Assembly (NCBI RefSeq): GCF_001509475.1
Contig: NZ_LLZG01000025.1
Location: 1-64,000, forward strand
Length of the DNA stretch: 64,000 nucleotides
Reading direction: 5' to 3'
From: Streptomyces regalis
GTDB lineage: Bacteria; Actinomycetota; Actinomycetes; Streptomycetales; Streptomycetaceae
Translations under genes and position numbers: made by a program
Notes under the pieces: generated by a model
Told to the model about the DNA's origin: nothing
Seen by the model: the letters and a program-made list of their open reading frames with translations, nothing else
Databases searched by the model: none
Shown here: positions 54,955 through 63,929 of the stretch, in pieces
Layout of the letters: the number at the start of each line of letters is the position of its first letter
Numbering within the stretch: the stretch's first letter is position 1

Positions 54955-55654
54955 AGCATTCGGAGCCCTGGCCGCCGGCGCCGCCCTTGCCGCCCTCGCC
55001 CCGGCGGGGACGGCGAGCGCCACGCCCCGCCACCGCCGCCTCATCGCCCACGACGACTTCCGTCACGGCCTGGGGCAATGGGCAGTGGAACTCGAGAAGG
55101 GCGGCACCGTCACCGCCTCCCGCGGGATCCTCGAAGTCGACGTGCCCGCCGGTGCGACGGTCTGGTTCAAGAAGCGGCTGGACGGGCCGTACGTCATCGA
55201 ATACGCGGCCACGCCCATATCGGCAGGCGGCGTCAACGACCGCGTCTCCGATCTGAACAACTTCTGGAACGCGACCGACGTCCGCTCCCCGGACGACATC
55301 TTCGCCACCGCGCGCGGCGGGGCACTGGCGGAGTACGACTACCTCAAGACGTACTACGTCGGCTACGGCGCCAACACGAACACCACGACGCGGCTGCGCC
55401 GCTACGTCGGCCAGGCCGGGGTTCGCCCGCTGCTCTACGACTACACGGAGCCGCTGCTCGTGGCGAACGAGCCGCACCGGGTCCGGATCGTCTCCGACGG
55501 CTCGACCGTGCGATGGTGGAACAACGGGCGGCTCGTCTTCGACCACACCGACCCGGAGCCGTACACCAGCGGGCACTTCGCCTTCCGGACCACCTGGAGC
55601 CACTTCCGGATCAGCGACTTTCGGGTATGGCGGTTGAGCCCCAAACGCCCCTGA
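54938..55654 (+). CDS. Secreted DUF6250-type protein
   Basis: 238-residue exported protein. A twin-Arg-like leader (TTTRRAFGALAAGAAL) is followed by a beta-sandwich domain with DDFRHGLGQWAVE, DRVSDLNNFW, TTRLRRYVGQ and TSGHFAFRTTWSHFRI. This pattern fits the family I recall as DUF6250, found with rhamnogalacturonan-degrading genes; the catalytic role is unknown to me. GGAAGGAGCC precedes ATG at 54938. It overlaps the PL11 remnant, so the remnant's transcript still expresses it. Confidence 0.68.
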   Translation: MTTTRRAFGALAAGAALAALAPAGTASATPRHRRLIAHDDFRHGLGQWAVELEKGGTVTASRGILEVDVPAGATVWFKKRLDGPYVIEYAATPISAGGVNDRVSDLNNFWNATDVRSPDDIFATARGGALAEYDYLKTYYVGYGANTNTTTRLRRYVGQAGVRPLLYDYTEPLLVANEPHRVRIVSDGSTVRWWNNGRLVFDHTDPEPYTSGHFAFRTTWSHFRISDFRVWRLSPKRP

Positions 55655-55766
55655 TCAGAGGCTTATTCCAGGTTTGGCCAACACTTTACAAGTGGCTTAT
55701 CTCACCGACCGTCAACCCCTCCTTACGGTCGCGTAGGTCACATTCGAAGGTGAATCATGTGCCGAT

Positions 55767-56585
55767 GTGGCAAGCGATTCGAAGAGTGACAGCAGATCAG
55801 TGATCGGGTCGTACGTTGCGGTGGGGGACAGCTTCACCGAGGGCGTCGGCGACCCCGGCCCCGACGGGGCGTTCGTCGGCTGGGCCGACCGGTTCGCGGT
55901 ATTGCTCGCGGACCGGCGGCCCGAGGGCGACTTCAATTACACAAACCTCGCCGTACGCGGCAAACTGCTCGACCAGATCGTCGAGGACCAGCTTCCGAAG
56001 GCCGTCGAACTGGCCCCGGACCTGGTCTCGTTCTGTGCGGGCGGCAACGACATCCTCCGACCCGGATCCGACCCCGACGAGGTGGCCGAGCGCTTCGAGC
56101 GGGCGATCGTCCGGCTCACCTCCGCCGTCGGCACCGTCATGGTGACAACCGGCTTCGACACCCGTGGCGTGCCCGTGCTGAAGCATCTGCGCGGCAAGAT
56201 CGCCACGTACAACGGTCATGTGCGGGCCATCGCCGACCGGTACGGCTGTCCGGTGCTCGACCTGTGGTCCCTGAAGACCGTTCAGGACCGCCGGGCCTGG
56301 GACGACGACCGGCTGCACCTGTCTCCCGAGGGGCACACGCGCGTGGCGCTGCGCGCGGGCCAGGTCCTCGGCCTGGAAGTGCCGGCCGACCCGGACCAGC
56401 CCTGGCCGCCGCTCCCGGCCCGCGGCACCCTGGAGATCCGCCGGGACGACGTCCACTGGGCGCGCGAGTACCTGGTGCCGTGGATCGGGCGGCGCCTGCG
56501 CGGCGAGTCCTCGGGCGACCACGTGACGGCCAAGGGCGCGCTGTCCCCCGACGACATCAAGATGCGGATCGAATCGGTGGCTTGA
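55767..56585 (+). CDS. SGNH/GDSL-family hydrolase
   Basis: 272-residue esterase/lipase-like hydrolase. Block I is SYVAVGDSFTEGVGD (Ser nucleophile), NLAVRGK is block II, GGNDILRP block III, and DRLHLSPEGHTRVA holds the Asp-His pair. No signal peptide is visible, so it may act in the cytoplasm. A C-terminal region of 60 residues extends beyond the SGNH core. GTG at 55767 is the likely start but has no clear ribosome site near it. Strong hairpin terminator after the stop; tetR is convergent. Confidence 0.85.
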   Translation: MASDSKSDSRSVIGSYVAVGDSFTEGVGDPGPDGAFVGWADRFAVLLADRRPEGDFNYTNLAVRGKLLDQIVEDQLPKAVELAPDLVSFCAGGNDILRPGSDPDEVAERFERAIVRLTSAVGTVMVTTGFDTRGVPVLKHLRGKIATYNGHVRAIADRYGCPVLDLWSLKTVQDRRAWDDDRLHLSPEGHTRVALRAGQVLGLEVPADPDQPWPPLPARGTLEIRRDDVHWAREYLVPWIGRRLRGESSGDHVTAKGALSPDDIKMRIESVA

Positions 56586-56601
56586 GGCAGGCGCCCGGGC
56601 G

Positions 56602-56639
56602 GTGTGGGCCGCGCCCTGTTCGAAGGGCGCGGCCCACAC
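56602..56639. terminator. Bidirectional perfect hairpin between the SGNH gene and tetR
   Basis: A 16-bp perfect stem with a 6-nt GTTCGA loop between the convergent genes, likely serving both. Confidence 0.88.
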
Positions 56640-56684
56640 GGCTGTCGTGGCCGTCGCGAACCGACCGCTCGGCGAGCGACGACC

Positions 56685-57305
56685 TCACCGCGCCGACGCC
56701 GTCAACGCCCCCCGCTCCAGCCCCAGTTCCCGGGCGAGCGCCTCGTCCACCCACTCCTGGGCACGCGCGCGTGACACCGCGCCCGGGTACGACGTCAGCT
56801 GCACGGCGAGCCCGTCGAGGAGGGCCGTGAGACGCAGGGCCGTTCCGGTGGGGTCGGGGCAGCGGAACTCGTCCGCGGCCACGCCCTGAGCGATGACCTC
56901 GGTGATGGCGGCCTTCCACTGCCGGTCGAGGTCCCGTGTGACCTTCTGCAACGCGGGCTCGCGCAGCGCCGCCGCCCAGCCCTCGATCCACAGCCGCCAG
57001 CCCTTGGCCTGGCCGGTCGGCGCGTACCAGCGCACTGCCGCCCGCAGCCGTCGCAGCGCCGTCGTACGACGGCCGAGGAGCCTGCGCAGACGGGCCAGGT
57101 CGCCCTCCGCCGCGTGCGCGAACGCGGCCGCGACCAGCTTCTCCTTCGTGGCGAAGTGATAGAGCACCAGGGCGTTGCTCACCCCGAGCGCCGAAGCCAC
57201 GTCGGCGATCCTGACCGCGGACACGCCCCGCGCCTCTATCTGCTCGACGGCGGCCCGCAGCAACTCCTCGCGCCGCTCCGCCACGCTCAACCGCACTCTT
57301 GCCAC
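56685..57305 (-). CDS. TetR-family transcriptional regulator
   Basis: 206-residue repressor. The N-terminal TetR helix-turn-helix lies at about residues 10-55 (ERREELLRAAVEQ, ADVASALGVSNALVLYHFATKEKL, core VSNALVLYHFATKE), followed by a BetI-like ligand domain. It is 68 bp downstream of the Val/Leu dehydrogenase gene and on the same strand, so the two are probably co-transcribed from the region with the TACTGA-N8-TCAGTA dyad, giving autoregulation. GTG at 57305 follows AGGGTGA. Confidence 0.85.
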   Translation of the reverse strand: MARVRLSVAERREELLRAAVEQIEARGVSAVRIADVASALGVSNALVLYHFATKEKLVAAAFAHAAEGDLARLRRLLGRRTTALRRLRAAVRWYAPTGQAKGWRLWIEGWAAALREPALQKVTRDLDRQWKAAITEVIAQGVAADEFRCPDPTGTALRLTALLDGLAVQLTSYPGAVSRARAQEWVDEALARELGLERGALTASAR

Positions 57306-57373
57306 GCGGTCACCCTAAAGCCTCGTCATGAGCCGTTCCTGTGGTCACGGTCGGGTGACCGTTCCTGAGGGCG

Positions 57374-58552
57374 TCACCGGTGTCGGCCGAAACGTTCGAC
57401 GATCACCGGCAGCCGGTCGGCCGCGATGGCGTGCGCGGCGGCCCGTGGTGTCGTCCCGTCGGCCTCGGCGCGAGCCAGTGTGCGGTCGGTGAGGGCGCGC
57501 ATCGAGCGTTGTGTGTGAGCGAACGCCTCGTCCGCATCAGGGCCGATGTCGCCGAACAACGTCCACCACCACCAGGCGTTCGTGGCCGAGTTGACCACGA
57601 CGTCCGGCAGCACCGTGACACCCCGCGCGGCCAGCAGTTCCTCCGCCTTGGGCCGTACGGGCATGTTGGCCGCCTCAGCGATCCAGCGGGCGGTGATCCG
57701 CCCCTGGTTCGTGGCGTCGATCACGTACGAGACGGCTGCCGGCACCAGCACCTCCGCCTCGACCGCCAGCCAGGCGTCGCCCGGCAGTTCACGGTCGCCT
57801 GGACGCAGCGCTGCGCGGTCGACGGTGCCGTACGCGTCCCGTGCCGCCAGCAGACTCTCGATGTCGAGGCCCGCCGGGTTGGCGATGGTGCCCTTGATGT
57901 CGGCGACGGCCACGACCGTGAGCCCCGCGCGCGTGAGGAAGCGCGCCGTGGCCCCGCCCATGGTTCCGAGACCCTGTACAGCGACGCGCGTCCTCCAGTA
58001 CGGCACACCGGCCCGATCCAGCGCCGTGAGCACCGACTCGGCGACCCCGCAGCCGCCGACCAGCTCGTCGAGCCCGATGCCGTCCACCTCGACCGCGAAC
58101 GCGTCCGCGAGCCGACGACGGGCACCTGCCTCGTCGTCGAGCAGCGGATACACGGCCTGGATGGACGAGACGAGCCCGACCTCGGCGGACGCCCGGTCCA
58201 CCACGTCCTGGGTGAGACCGAGGTCCTCGCCGGTGGTCCAGAAACTCTCGATGTACGGCCGCATGGTCCGCAGGTAGCGCACCAGGAGCCCGTACGCCTC
58301 CGGATCACGGGGATCACAGTCGATGCCGCCCTTGGCGCCGCCCAGGGGGACGTACCGCGCCTCGGGGTCGTAGTGCAGGGCCTCCTTCATGCTCATGCCG
58401 AGGGCGAGCCCGGTGACCTCGTCCAGCGTGCAGCCCGGCCGCATCCGCAGCCCGCCGCTGGACACGCCGCGCACCAGCCGGTCGACGACCAGGAAGCCCT
58501 GGCGGCCGGTGACGTGGTCGGTCCAGGTGAGCGACAGCAGGGGGGTGGTCAT
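57374..58552 (-). CDS. Glu/Leu/Phe/Val dehydrogenase (valine dehydrogenase type)
   Basis: 392-residue NAD(P)-dependent amino-acid dehydrogenase that reversibly deaminates a branched or aromatic amino acid. It has the catalytic Lys region PLGGAKGGID, the N-terminal catalytic domain with TWTDHVTGRQGF, and the Rossmann motif VAVQGLGTMGGATARFL (core GLGTMGG). NSATNAWWWW is the conserved late motif. ATG at 58552 follows GGAGA. It is divergent from the MBL-fold gene, with a putative operator in between. Substrate is not certain between valine and leucine. Confidence 0.85.
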   Translation of the reverse strand: MTTPLLSLTWTDHVTGRQGFLVVDRLVRGVSSGGLRMRPGCTLDEVTGLALGMSMKEALHYDPEARYVPLGGAKGGIDCDPRDPEAYGLLVRYLRTMRPYIESFWTTGEDLGLTQDVVDRASAEVGLVSSIQAVYPLLDDEAGARRRLADAFAVEVDGIGLDELVGGCGVAESVLTALDRAGVPYWRTRVAVQGLGTMGGATARFLTRAGLTVVAVADIKGTIANPAGLDIESLLAARDAYGTVDRAALRPGDRELPGDAWLAVEAEVLVPAAVSYVIDATNQGRITARWIAEAANMPVRPKAEELLAARGVTVLPDVVVNSATNAWWWWTLFGDIGPDADEAFAHTQRSMRALTDRTLARAEADGTTPRAAAHAIAADRLPVIVERFGRHR

Positions 58553-58599
58553 GGGGTCTCCGGGGGAGGGGGTGAGGGCGGCCGCGTGCCGCGCGCGGC

Positions 58600-58619
58600 T
58601 ACTGAACGATGAGTCAGTA
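58600..58619. promoter_or_regulatory. Candidate TetR operator TACTGA-N8-TCAGTA
   Basis: A perfect 6-bp inverted repeat with an 8-bp spacer, 48 bp upstream of the Val/Leu dehydrogenase start. Its size and location fit binding by the TetR protein encoded in the same operon. Confidence 0.55.
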
Positions 58620-58730
58620 TCGAAGTGCGGGCGGGGACATGTCAACGTTCGGAATGGATCGGGGGCCGTACGGGGTTGTCGGAGGGGCTGACCATAATGG
58701 ACTTTCTCACCGACTCCATCTGGAGGTACC

Positions 58731-59906
58731 GTGGCCGGTTTCCGTTTCCCGAGCTCCGGGCTCCGTGCCCTGCGGCCCGAGGCCTTCGGCGTGGACCCGA
58801 GCGGTGAGCGCATGGCGCGCATCCGCAGATCCCCGCACTTCCGGGACGGGGTGTTCCAGAACCCCGGAGGCGCCGCCCGGACCAGACCCTCGGGCTCGAT
58901 GACGGAGTTCGCGAAGGTCTTCTTCGACAAGGACACCCGTCCCCGCCGTGCCCCGAAGGGCACCGTGCCGGTGCACCCCACCACCTACGCCGACCTGGCC
59001 AAGCCGCCCGCCGGCGGGCTCCGCCTGACCTGGATGGGGCACTCGAGCGTCCTCGCGGAGATCGACGGCCACCGGGTGCTCTTCGACCCCGTGTGGGGCG
59101 AGCGCTGCTCCCCCTTCCCCTTCGCCGGGCCCAAGCGGCTGCATCCGGTGCCCCTGCCGCTCGCCGCGCTCGGCCCGGTCGACGTCGTCGTCATCTCGCA
59201 CGACCACTACGACCACCTCGACCTGCCCACGATCAAGGCACTGGCCGGCACGGACACGCTCTTCGCCGTTCCGCTCGGCGTAGGCGCCCACCTCGAACAC
59301 TGGGGTGTGTCCGCCCACCGGCTGCGCGAGCTGGACTGGCACGAGACGACCAAGGTCGGCGGACTCACCCTGACCGCCACCCCGGCCCGCCACTTCTGCG
59401 GCCGCGGACTGCGCAACACACAGCACACACTCTGGGCGTCCTGGGTCGTCGCCTCGGACGAGCACCGGATCTTCCACAGCGGTGACACCGGCTACTTCGA
59501 CGGCTTCAAGGACATCGGTGCCGACCACGGCCCGTTCGACGCCACGATGATCCAGCTCGGCGCCTACTCGGACTTCTGGCCCGACATCCACATGACGCCG
59601 GACGAGGCCGTCCGGGCCCACCTCGACCTTCAGGGCGACGATCCGACTGTGGGCGTCATGCTGCCGATCCACTGGGGCACCTTCAACCTGGCGACGCATC
59701 CGTGGGCGGAGCCGGGGGAGTGGACGATGCGGGCCACGCACAAGGCCGGAGTCACGATGGCGGCCCCGCGCTGCGGTGAGCCCTTCGAACCTGACTCGGT
59801 GCCGCCCGTGACTCCGTGGTGGCGTGAGGCGGCAGAGGCGCCCGCCGAGGGCTGGTCGGCGTGGCCGCCGGTCGCTTCGGGTCCGGACGGCGCAGTCGTC
59901 GCCTAG
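58731..59906 (+). CDS. MBL-fold metallo-hydrolase (UlaG / NAPE-PLD-like)
   Basis: 391-residue cytosolic metallo-beta-lactamase-fold hydrolase. The metal motif is SHDHYDHLD (HxHxDH), with further ligands in ARHFCGRG, SGDTGYFDGF and LPIHWGTF. The length and WMGHSSVL start match the NAPE-PLD/UlaG group, so it probably acts on a phosphodiester or lactone. GGAGG precedes GTG at 58731. Divergent from the Val/Leu dehydrogenase gene. No partner gene suggests a substrate. Confidence 0.85.
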   Translation: MAGFRFPSSGLRALRPEAFGVDPSGERMARIRRSPHFRDGVFQNPGGAARTRPSGSMTEFAKVFFDKDTRPRRAPKGTVPVHPTTYADLAKPPAGGLRLTWMGHSSVLAEIDGHRVLFDPVWGERCSPFPFAGPKRLHPVPLPLAALGPVDVVVISHDHYDHLDLPTIKALAGTDTLFAVPLGVGAHLEHWGVSAHRLRELDWHETTKVGGLTLTATPARHFCGRGLRNTQHTLWASWVVASDEHRIFHSGDTGYFDGFKDIGADHGPFDATMIQLGAYSDFWPDIHMTPDEAVRAHLDLQGDDPTVGVMLPIHWGTFNLATHPWAEPGEWTMRATHKAGVTMAAPRCGEPFEPDSVPPVTPWWREAAEAPAEGWSAWPPVASGPDGAVVA

Positions 59907-60265
59907 AGCGGTCTTCACCTCGCGGGTGGCTGCTGAGACCGGCCCTGACGCGGTGGCGGTGGAACGTACGGCCGGACCGGGGCGGGTAGCCCGACCGGGG
60001 CGGCTGAACGTGTGAGGCCGGTGGGCGGCTGAGCGGGGGCGGTACCTGTGCGCGGTGGGGCGTGTGCGCGGGTGTCCGGGCGGGTCCGGGAGGAGATGCG
60101 CGTCCGGGGAGGGACCCGCGTCCGGGGGCAGAGCCCAGGGCGAGGTATGCCTCCGGGGGTGCCTCCATGTCTTTGGTCAAGTGGGGAGGGGCTTGCGCGG
60201 AAAATGCCCAGCCCTGGGCGACGTGAAGGTGGGCCCACCAGGAGTGCGAGTCCCGGGCGGGGTGA
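59907..60265. other. Gene-poor stretch
   Basis: I see no convincing gene, repeat or RNA in this 359-bp GC-rich space; open frames here have random composition. Confidence 0.5.
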
Positions 60266-60586
60266 TCAGGGCAGGTCTTCGTCCGGGTGCAGGTATGTGT
60301 CGTTCTCGGCGTAGTGGATGACTGCCTCGCATGCCTGTTGCGGGGAAGGAATGGCCCCGTCATGGTGCGCACGCCAGGTCTCCAGGACATCGCGGATCAG
60401 GGCGGTTTCCAGGAGGTAGGTGCGGCCCTCTGCGTCTGGTCGGCTGGTGCCTTCCCGGTTGGGGACAGCCGTCGCTTCGCTCTGCGCAGTCCAGGGCTCG
60501 CTGGCGAAGACGGTCAGACCGTCATCCCTCTCGGTCAGTTGGCTGATCAGTTCTGCAAGTGTCACGGGTACTCCGGCTCGGCTCAT
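60266..60586 (-). CDS. Small conserved protein (DUF7716-like)
   Basis: 106-residue acidic soluble protein: TLAELISQL start, then EGRTYLLETALIRDVLETW and QQACEAVIHYAENDTYL. From memory this resembles the DUF7716 family, often found near toxin-immunity genes in actinomycetes, but no toxin is adjacent here. The start is uncertain: ATG at 60586 begins at the conserved part, ATG at 60613 adds nine residues; neither has a good ribosome site. It stands isolated in a gene-poor region. Confidence 0.5.
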   Translation of the reverse strand: MSRAGVPVTLAELISQLTERDDGLTVFASEPWTAQSEATAVPNREGTSRPDAEGRTYLLETALIRDVLETWRAHHDGAIPSPQQACEAVIHYAENDTYLHPDEDLP

Positions 60587-60613
60587 CGGCTGACTGTAGG
60601 GGAGAACAGTCAT

Positions 60614-61301
60614 GCCGGGCCGGGAGGCCAGCGGCCCTCTTGCCGGACTGCGAAGAAGATGACGGGGGAGGCAGGTGGGCGCGGGTTTCGTGCGGGCATG
60701 CCCCTTCCTGTCGGGGCGAAGTTTTGCCGAGTGCGCGTCGGGGCCGGTTTTTGCCTGACGCAGAGCGAAACCGTGGGCGCGGTCATAGGCTCCGAGCGCC
60801 CCTGCGGGGCGGTTCGCGCGGGGCGCGTGGGAGTGCTTCTGTGCGCCCGCAGAACAGTGTGCGCCGATACGGGCGGTGACGTTCTGGGGGTCGAAGGGCT
60901 TGGGGTGCGGGGCGCTGAAACGTCCCGGCCGGGGCCGTCAGGGGCGAGGGAACGGCGGGTCGCCGAGGGGCGGGGCGTATGAAGCGCCCCGCCCCTCGAC
61001 TTTTCTTCGTGACCACTTCTGACCAGGTCTGATCGCCCAGTTGCTCCTTGTGGGCGAACGGCGGAGCGGGTTATCGGTCTGTCGTACGAGACCTCATACC
61101 AGAGCGGGACGCTGCCTGTCGGACTTTGTCAACTGCCCACCGCACATGATGCGGAGGCGACTACTGTCAGTGTCCGTCGGGCGACACTGAGCCGAATTTC
61201 GTCGGCTCTGTCGACCGACATCGCGATGGCGCATGCCCGGGGCCGCGCAGACCCGCGCCTACACCCCAGGCCCCGACCGACGGACCAGTACGAGGACCCT
61301 G
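60614..61301. other. Gene-poor stretch before the CvnA gene
   Basis: No supported gene in 688 bp. The only clear structure is the hairpin at 60964-60998 followed by T-rich sequence. The promoter of the cvn operon must lie within its right half. Confidence 0.5.
60964..61005 (+). terminator. Orphan rho-independent-like terminator
   Basis: A 14-bp perfect stem (CGAGGGGCGGGGCG with its complement at 60985-60998) around a 7-nt loop is followed by ACTTTTCTT on the plus strand. No plus-strand gene lies just upstream. Confidence 0.7.
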
Positions 61302-63929
61302 ATGTCTCAACTCCGCGCCCCGGCCGCACGCGCAGACCGCCGTGAGGGCGGGCGGCACGGGCGCCCGTCCGCCCGCACCGCACCCGCGCTGCCCGAGACC
61401 CATATACGGCCCCAACTGCTGCGTCTGGCCGTGCTGCCACCCATCGCGGTGGCTCTCAGCGCCTGCGCGGCCGTGCTGTTCGTCGTGCGCACCACCGGAG
61501 CACGGCCGAGCCTCACCCTGTGGGGCGTGCTCGCCGGCGCGGTCTCGGTGACCCTCGCGGGCATCCTGATCGCCGCAGTGGCCGCCAACCGCACCGCCAA
61601 GTCCGTGAGCGACCGCATCGGCGCCCTGCGGCGCAGCAGCGCGCGCGGCGAGGCCGATCTGCGAACCGTCGTCGAAACACTGCGGCGCGGCGACGGGCCG
61701 CCGAAGCGCAAGGCGCGCAGCGGTCCGCCGGAGGACGCCGACGACTTCGAACTGCTCGCCGCCGACCTCGCCCGCGCCCACGACGGGGCCGTCACCGCCG
61801 TCGTCCAGGCCTCCCAGCTCTCCAGCCAGGCGGGCAGCGAACAGAAGCTCGAGGTCTTCGTCAACCTCGCCCGGCGTCTTCAGTCGCTCGTGCACCGCGA
61901 GATCTCGATCCTCGACGAGCTGGAAAACGAGATCGAGGACCCCGACCTGCTCAAGGGCCTCTTCCACGTCGACCACCTTGCCACCCGCATTCGCCGCCAC
62001 GCCGAGAACCTCGCCGTGCTCGGCGGCGCCGTCTCCCGTCGGCAGTGGAGCAACCCCGTCTCCATGACCGAGGTGCTGCGCTCGGCCATCGCCGAGGTCG
62101 AGCAGTACTCCAGGGTCAAGCTCGTGCCGCCGATCGACGGCACCCTGCGCGGGCACGCCGTCGCCGACGTCATCCACCTGCTGGCCGAACTCGTCGAGAA
62201 CGCCACGGTGTTCTCCGCCCCGCACACTCAAGTGCTGCTCCGGGCCAACCTCGTGACCTCGGGGCTCGCCGTGGAGGTCGAGGACCGTGGCCTCGGCATG
62301 CCCGTCGGCGAGCAGAACCGCATGAACGCCCTGCTCGCCGACCCCGACCAGGTCAACGTCGCCAGCCTGCTGGCAGACGGGCGCATCGGGCTGTTCGTGG
62401 TGTCACAGCTCGCCAAGCGGCACGGCATCCATGTGCGCCTGCAGACCAATATCTACGGCGGTGTCCAGGCCGTTCTCGTGGTGCCGCAGGCGTTGTTGGG
62501 GACGGAATCGGAGGGCCGGTCAGGCGCGGCGCGGTCGCAGGAGCAGGAACCGTCGCCGACTCCGCGGCATGAGGCGACGAGAACGTCCGTACCGCCGTAC
62601 TCCCCGGCGCAGACCCGTCCGCAGCAGGCGTCGGTGCCGGTGCCGCCCCAGCAGCAGCGGCAGCCCGTGTCGGCCGCATCGGAGGGCGGGCAGCGGGGTG
62701 GGCAGCATGGCGAGCTGCGGGGTGCGGGCGAGGCGGCACCGGGGACGCCGGGTCGGCAGGAGCCGCAGACCGGCGGAAGGGGTGGCGGCGCGGCGCCCGG
62801 CGCGAACGGCAGCGGACCGGCACCGCTGCCCGTACGCGGCGCCCACGAGGGGCGTGCCAACCCGGCGGAGGCCGTGCCCGGCATCAGGCCCGACGAACGC
62901 CGGCGCCTCGAGGAGAACAACGTCACACCGCCGACCCCGCGCAACAACACCGTCCGCGGAACCATGGGCAAGCCCCAACTGCCCCGTCGCCGGGCCCAGG
63001 AACACATCGTCCCCCAACTCCGCGACGGCCCCGCCCCGCGCCAGGAATCCGAGTACCTCGCCGGGCACGACCCCGGGTTGATGGCGGCCTTCCAACGGGG
63101 GGTCGGGCTTGCGGAGACGCAGCAGCACATGGAGTCGGCGCATATGGATGCGGCACTCGTGGAGACCGGGCATGTGGGGGCCGGGTACATGGATGCCGGG
63201 CACGTGGAGGCCGGCTGGATGGATGCCAGGCACGTGGGGGCCGGACATATGGATGCCGGGCACATGGGTGGCAGGCATATGGATGCCGAGCACATGGCCG
63301 ACGGGTCCGCGGAGTTGGGGCGCGGGGAATCCGGACGCGGGGAGCCGGGCCACGGGGGCGGGCACACAGATGCGCTGCATACGGACGCAGGACACATGGA
63401 TGCGCGGCACATGGGCGCCGGCCACATGGACGCGCCGCACACGGCGTCAGGCCGCTCGGCGTCAGACCGCACGGTGTCGGGCCACACGACGTCTGGCCAC
63501 ATGATCTCCGGCCACGTGGTCCCGGGGCACATGGGCGCGGGCCACATGGACTCGGCACACACGCCCAGCGCGCAGCCGACCACATCCGCATCCGCAGCCG
63601 CCTACACGCGCTCGCCACACACGACCTCTGACCTGAGGTCGCCCGACCCCGAGCCGACGCGCCCGGAGCCCACGTCCCCTGAGCCCACTCGCCTGGACTC
63701 CGTGCGTCCCGCGTCGATCCGTCTGGAGCCGACGAGCCTCGACACAGGCCACCCGCAGCCCACACGCCTGCACCCGACCTCCCTGGACGCACTCCACACC
63801 GACGTGACCCCCCGGCCGCCCATGGACGTATCGCCCATGGACCCGACCCACATAACTGAGACGTACCCCGGGTCCGCGCCCGGCACCGACCACACCACCC
63901 GGCACGACGGGAGCGCACCAGCCGGATGA
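61302..63929 (+). CDS. Conservon CvnA-type sensor ATPase with a repeat-rich tail
   Basis: 875-residue membrane protein of the Streptomyces conservon (cvn) type. Two transmembrane helices at about 38-62 and 70-95 leave almost no external domain. A dimerisation region with VNLARRLQSLVHREI follows, then a GHKL ATPase domain (N-box AELVENATVFSAPHTQV, DRGLGMP, GRIGLFVV, about 275-395). The rest is low-complexity and Pro/Gln/Gly-rich, with about 30 five-residue His/Met repeats at about 606-753 and a second five-residue Pro-Thr array to about 830. GAGGA precedes ATG at 61302. The stop overlaps the next gene (ATGA), as in cvnA-cvnB pairs. Confidence 0.85.
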   Translation: MSQLRAPAARADRREGGRHGRPSARTAPALPETHIRPQLLRLAVLPPIAVALSACAAVLFVVRTTGARPSLTLWGVLAGAVSVTLAGILIAAVAANRTAKSVSDRIGALRRSSARGEADLRTVVETLRRGDGPPKRKARSGPPEDADDFELLAADLARAHDGAVTAVVQASQLSSQAGSEQKLEVFVNLARRLQSLVHREISILDELENEIEDPDLLKGLFHVDHLATRIRRHAENLAVLGGAVSRRQWSNPVSMTEVLRSAIAEVEQYSRVKLVPPIDGTLRGHAVADVIHLLAELVENATVFSAPHTQVLLRANLVTSGLAVEVEDRGLGMPVGEQNRMNALLADPDQVNVASLLADGRIGLFVVSQLAKRHGIHVRLQTNIYGGVQAVLVVPQALLGTESEGRSGAARSQEQEPSPTPRHEATRTSVPPYSPAQTRPQQASVPVPPQQQRQPVSAASEGGQRGGQHGELRGAGEAAPGTPGRQEPQTGGRGGGAAPGANGSGPAPLPVRGAHEGRANPAEAVPGIRPDERRRLEENNVTPPTPRNNTVRGTMGKPQLPRRRAQEHIVPQLRDGPAPRQESEYLAGHDPGLMAAFQRGVGLAETQQHMESAHMDAALVETGHVGAGYMDAGHVEAGWMDARHVGAGHMDAGHMGGRHMDAEHMADGSAELGRGESGRGEPGHGGGHTDALHTDAGHMDARHMGAGHMDAPHTASGRSASDRTVSGHTTSGHMISGHVVPGHMGAGHMDSAHTPSAQPTTSASAAAYTRSPHTTSDLRSPDPEPTRPEPTSPEPTRLDSVRPASIRLEPTSLDTGHPQPTRLHPTSLDALHTDVTPRPPMDVSPMDPTHITETYPGSAPGTDHTTRHDGSAPAG
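63121..63561 (+). repeat. Tandem 15-bp repeats coding for His/Met/Gly pentapeptides
   Basis: About 30 near-tandem units, for example GGGCATATGGATGCC, encode (H/Y/W)(M/V)(D/G)A(G/R) pentapeptides of the CvnA tail. One unit is a residue short; several near the end are degenerate. Confidence 0.85.

Noticed and set aside
63121..63561. CRISPR-like repeat array
   Set aside because: The repeats are 15 bp, tandem, without spacers, and lie in an open coding frame.
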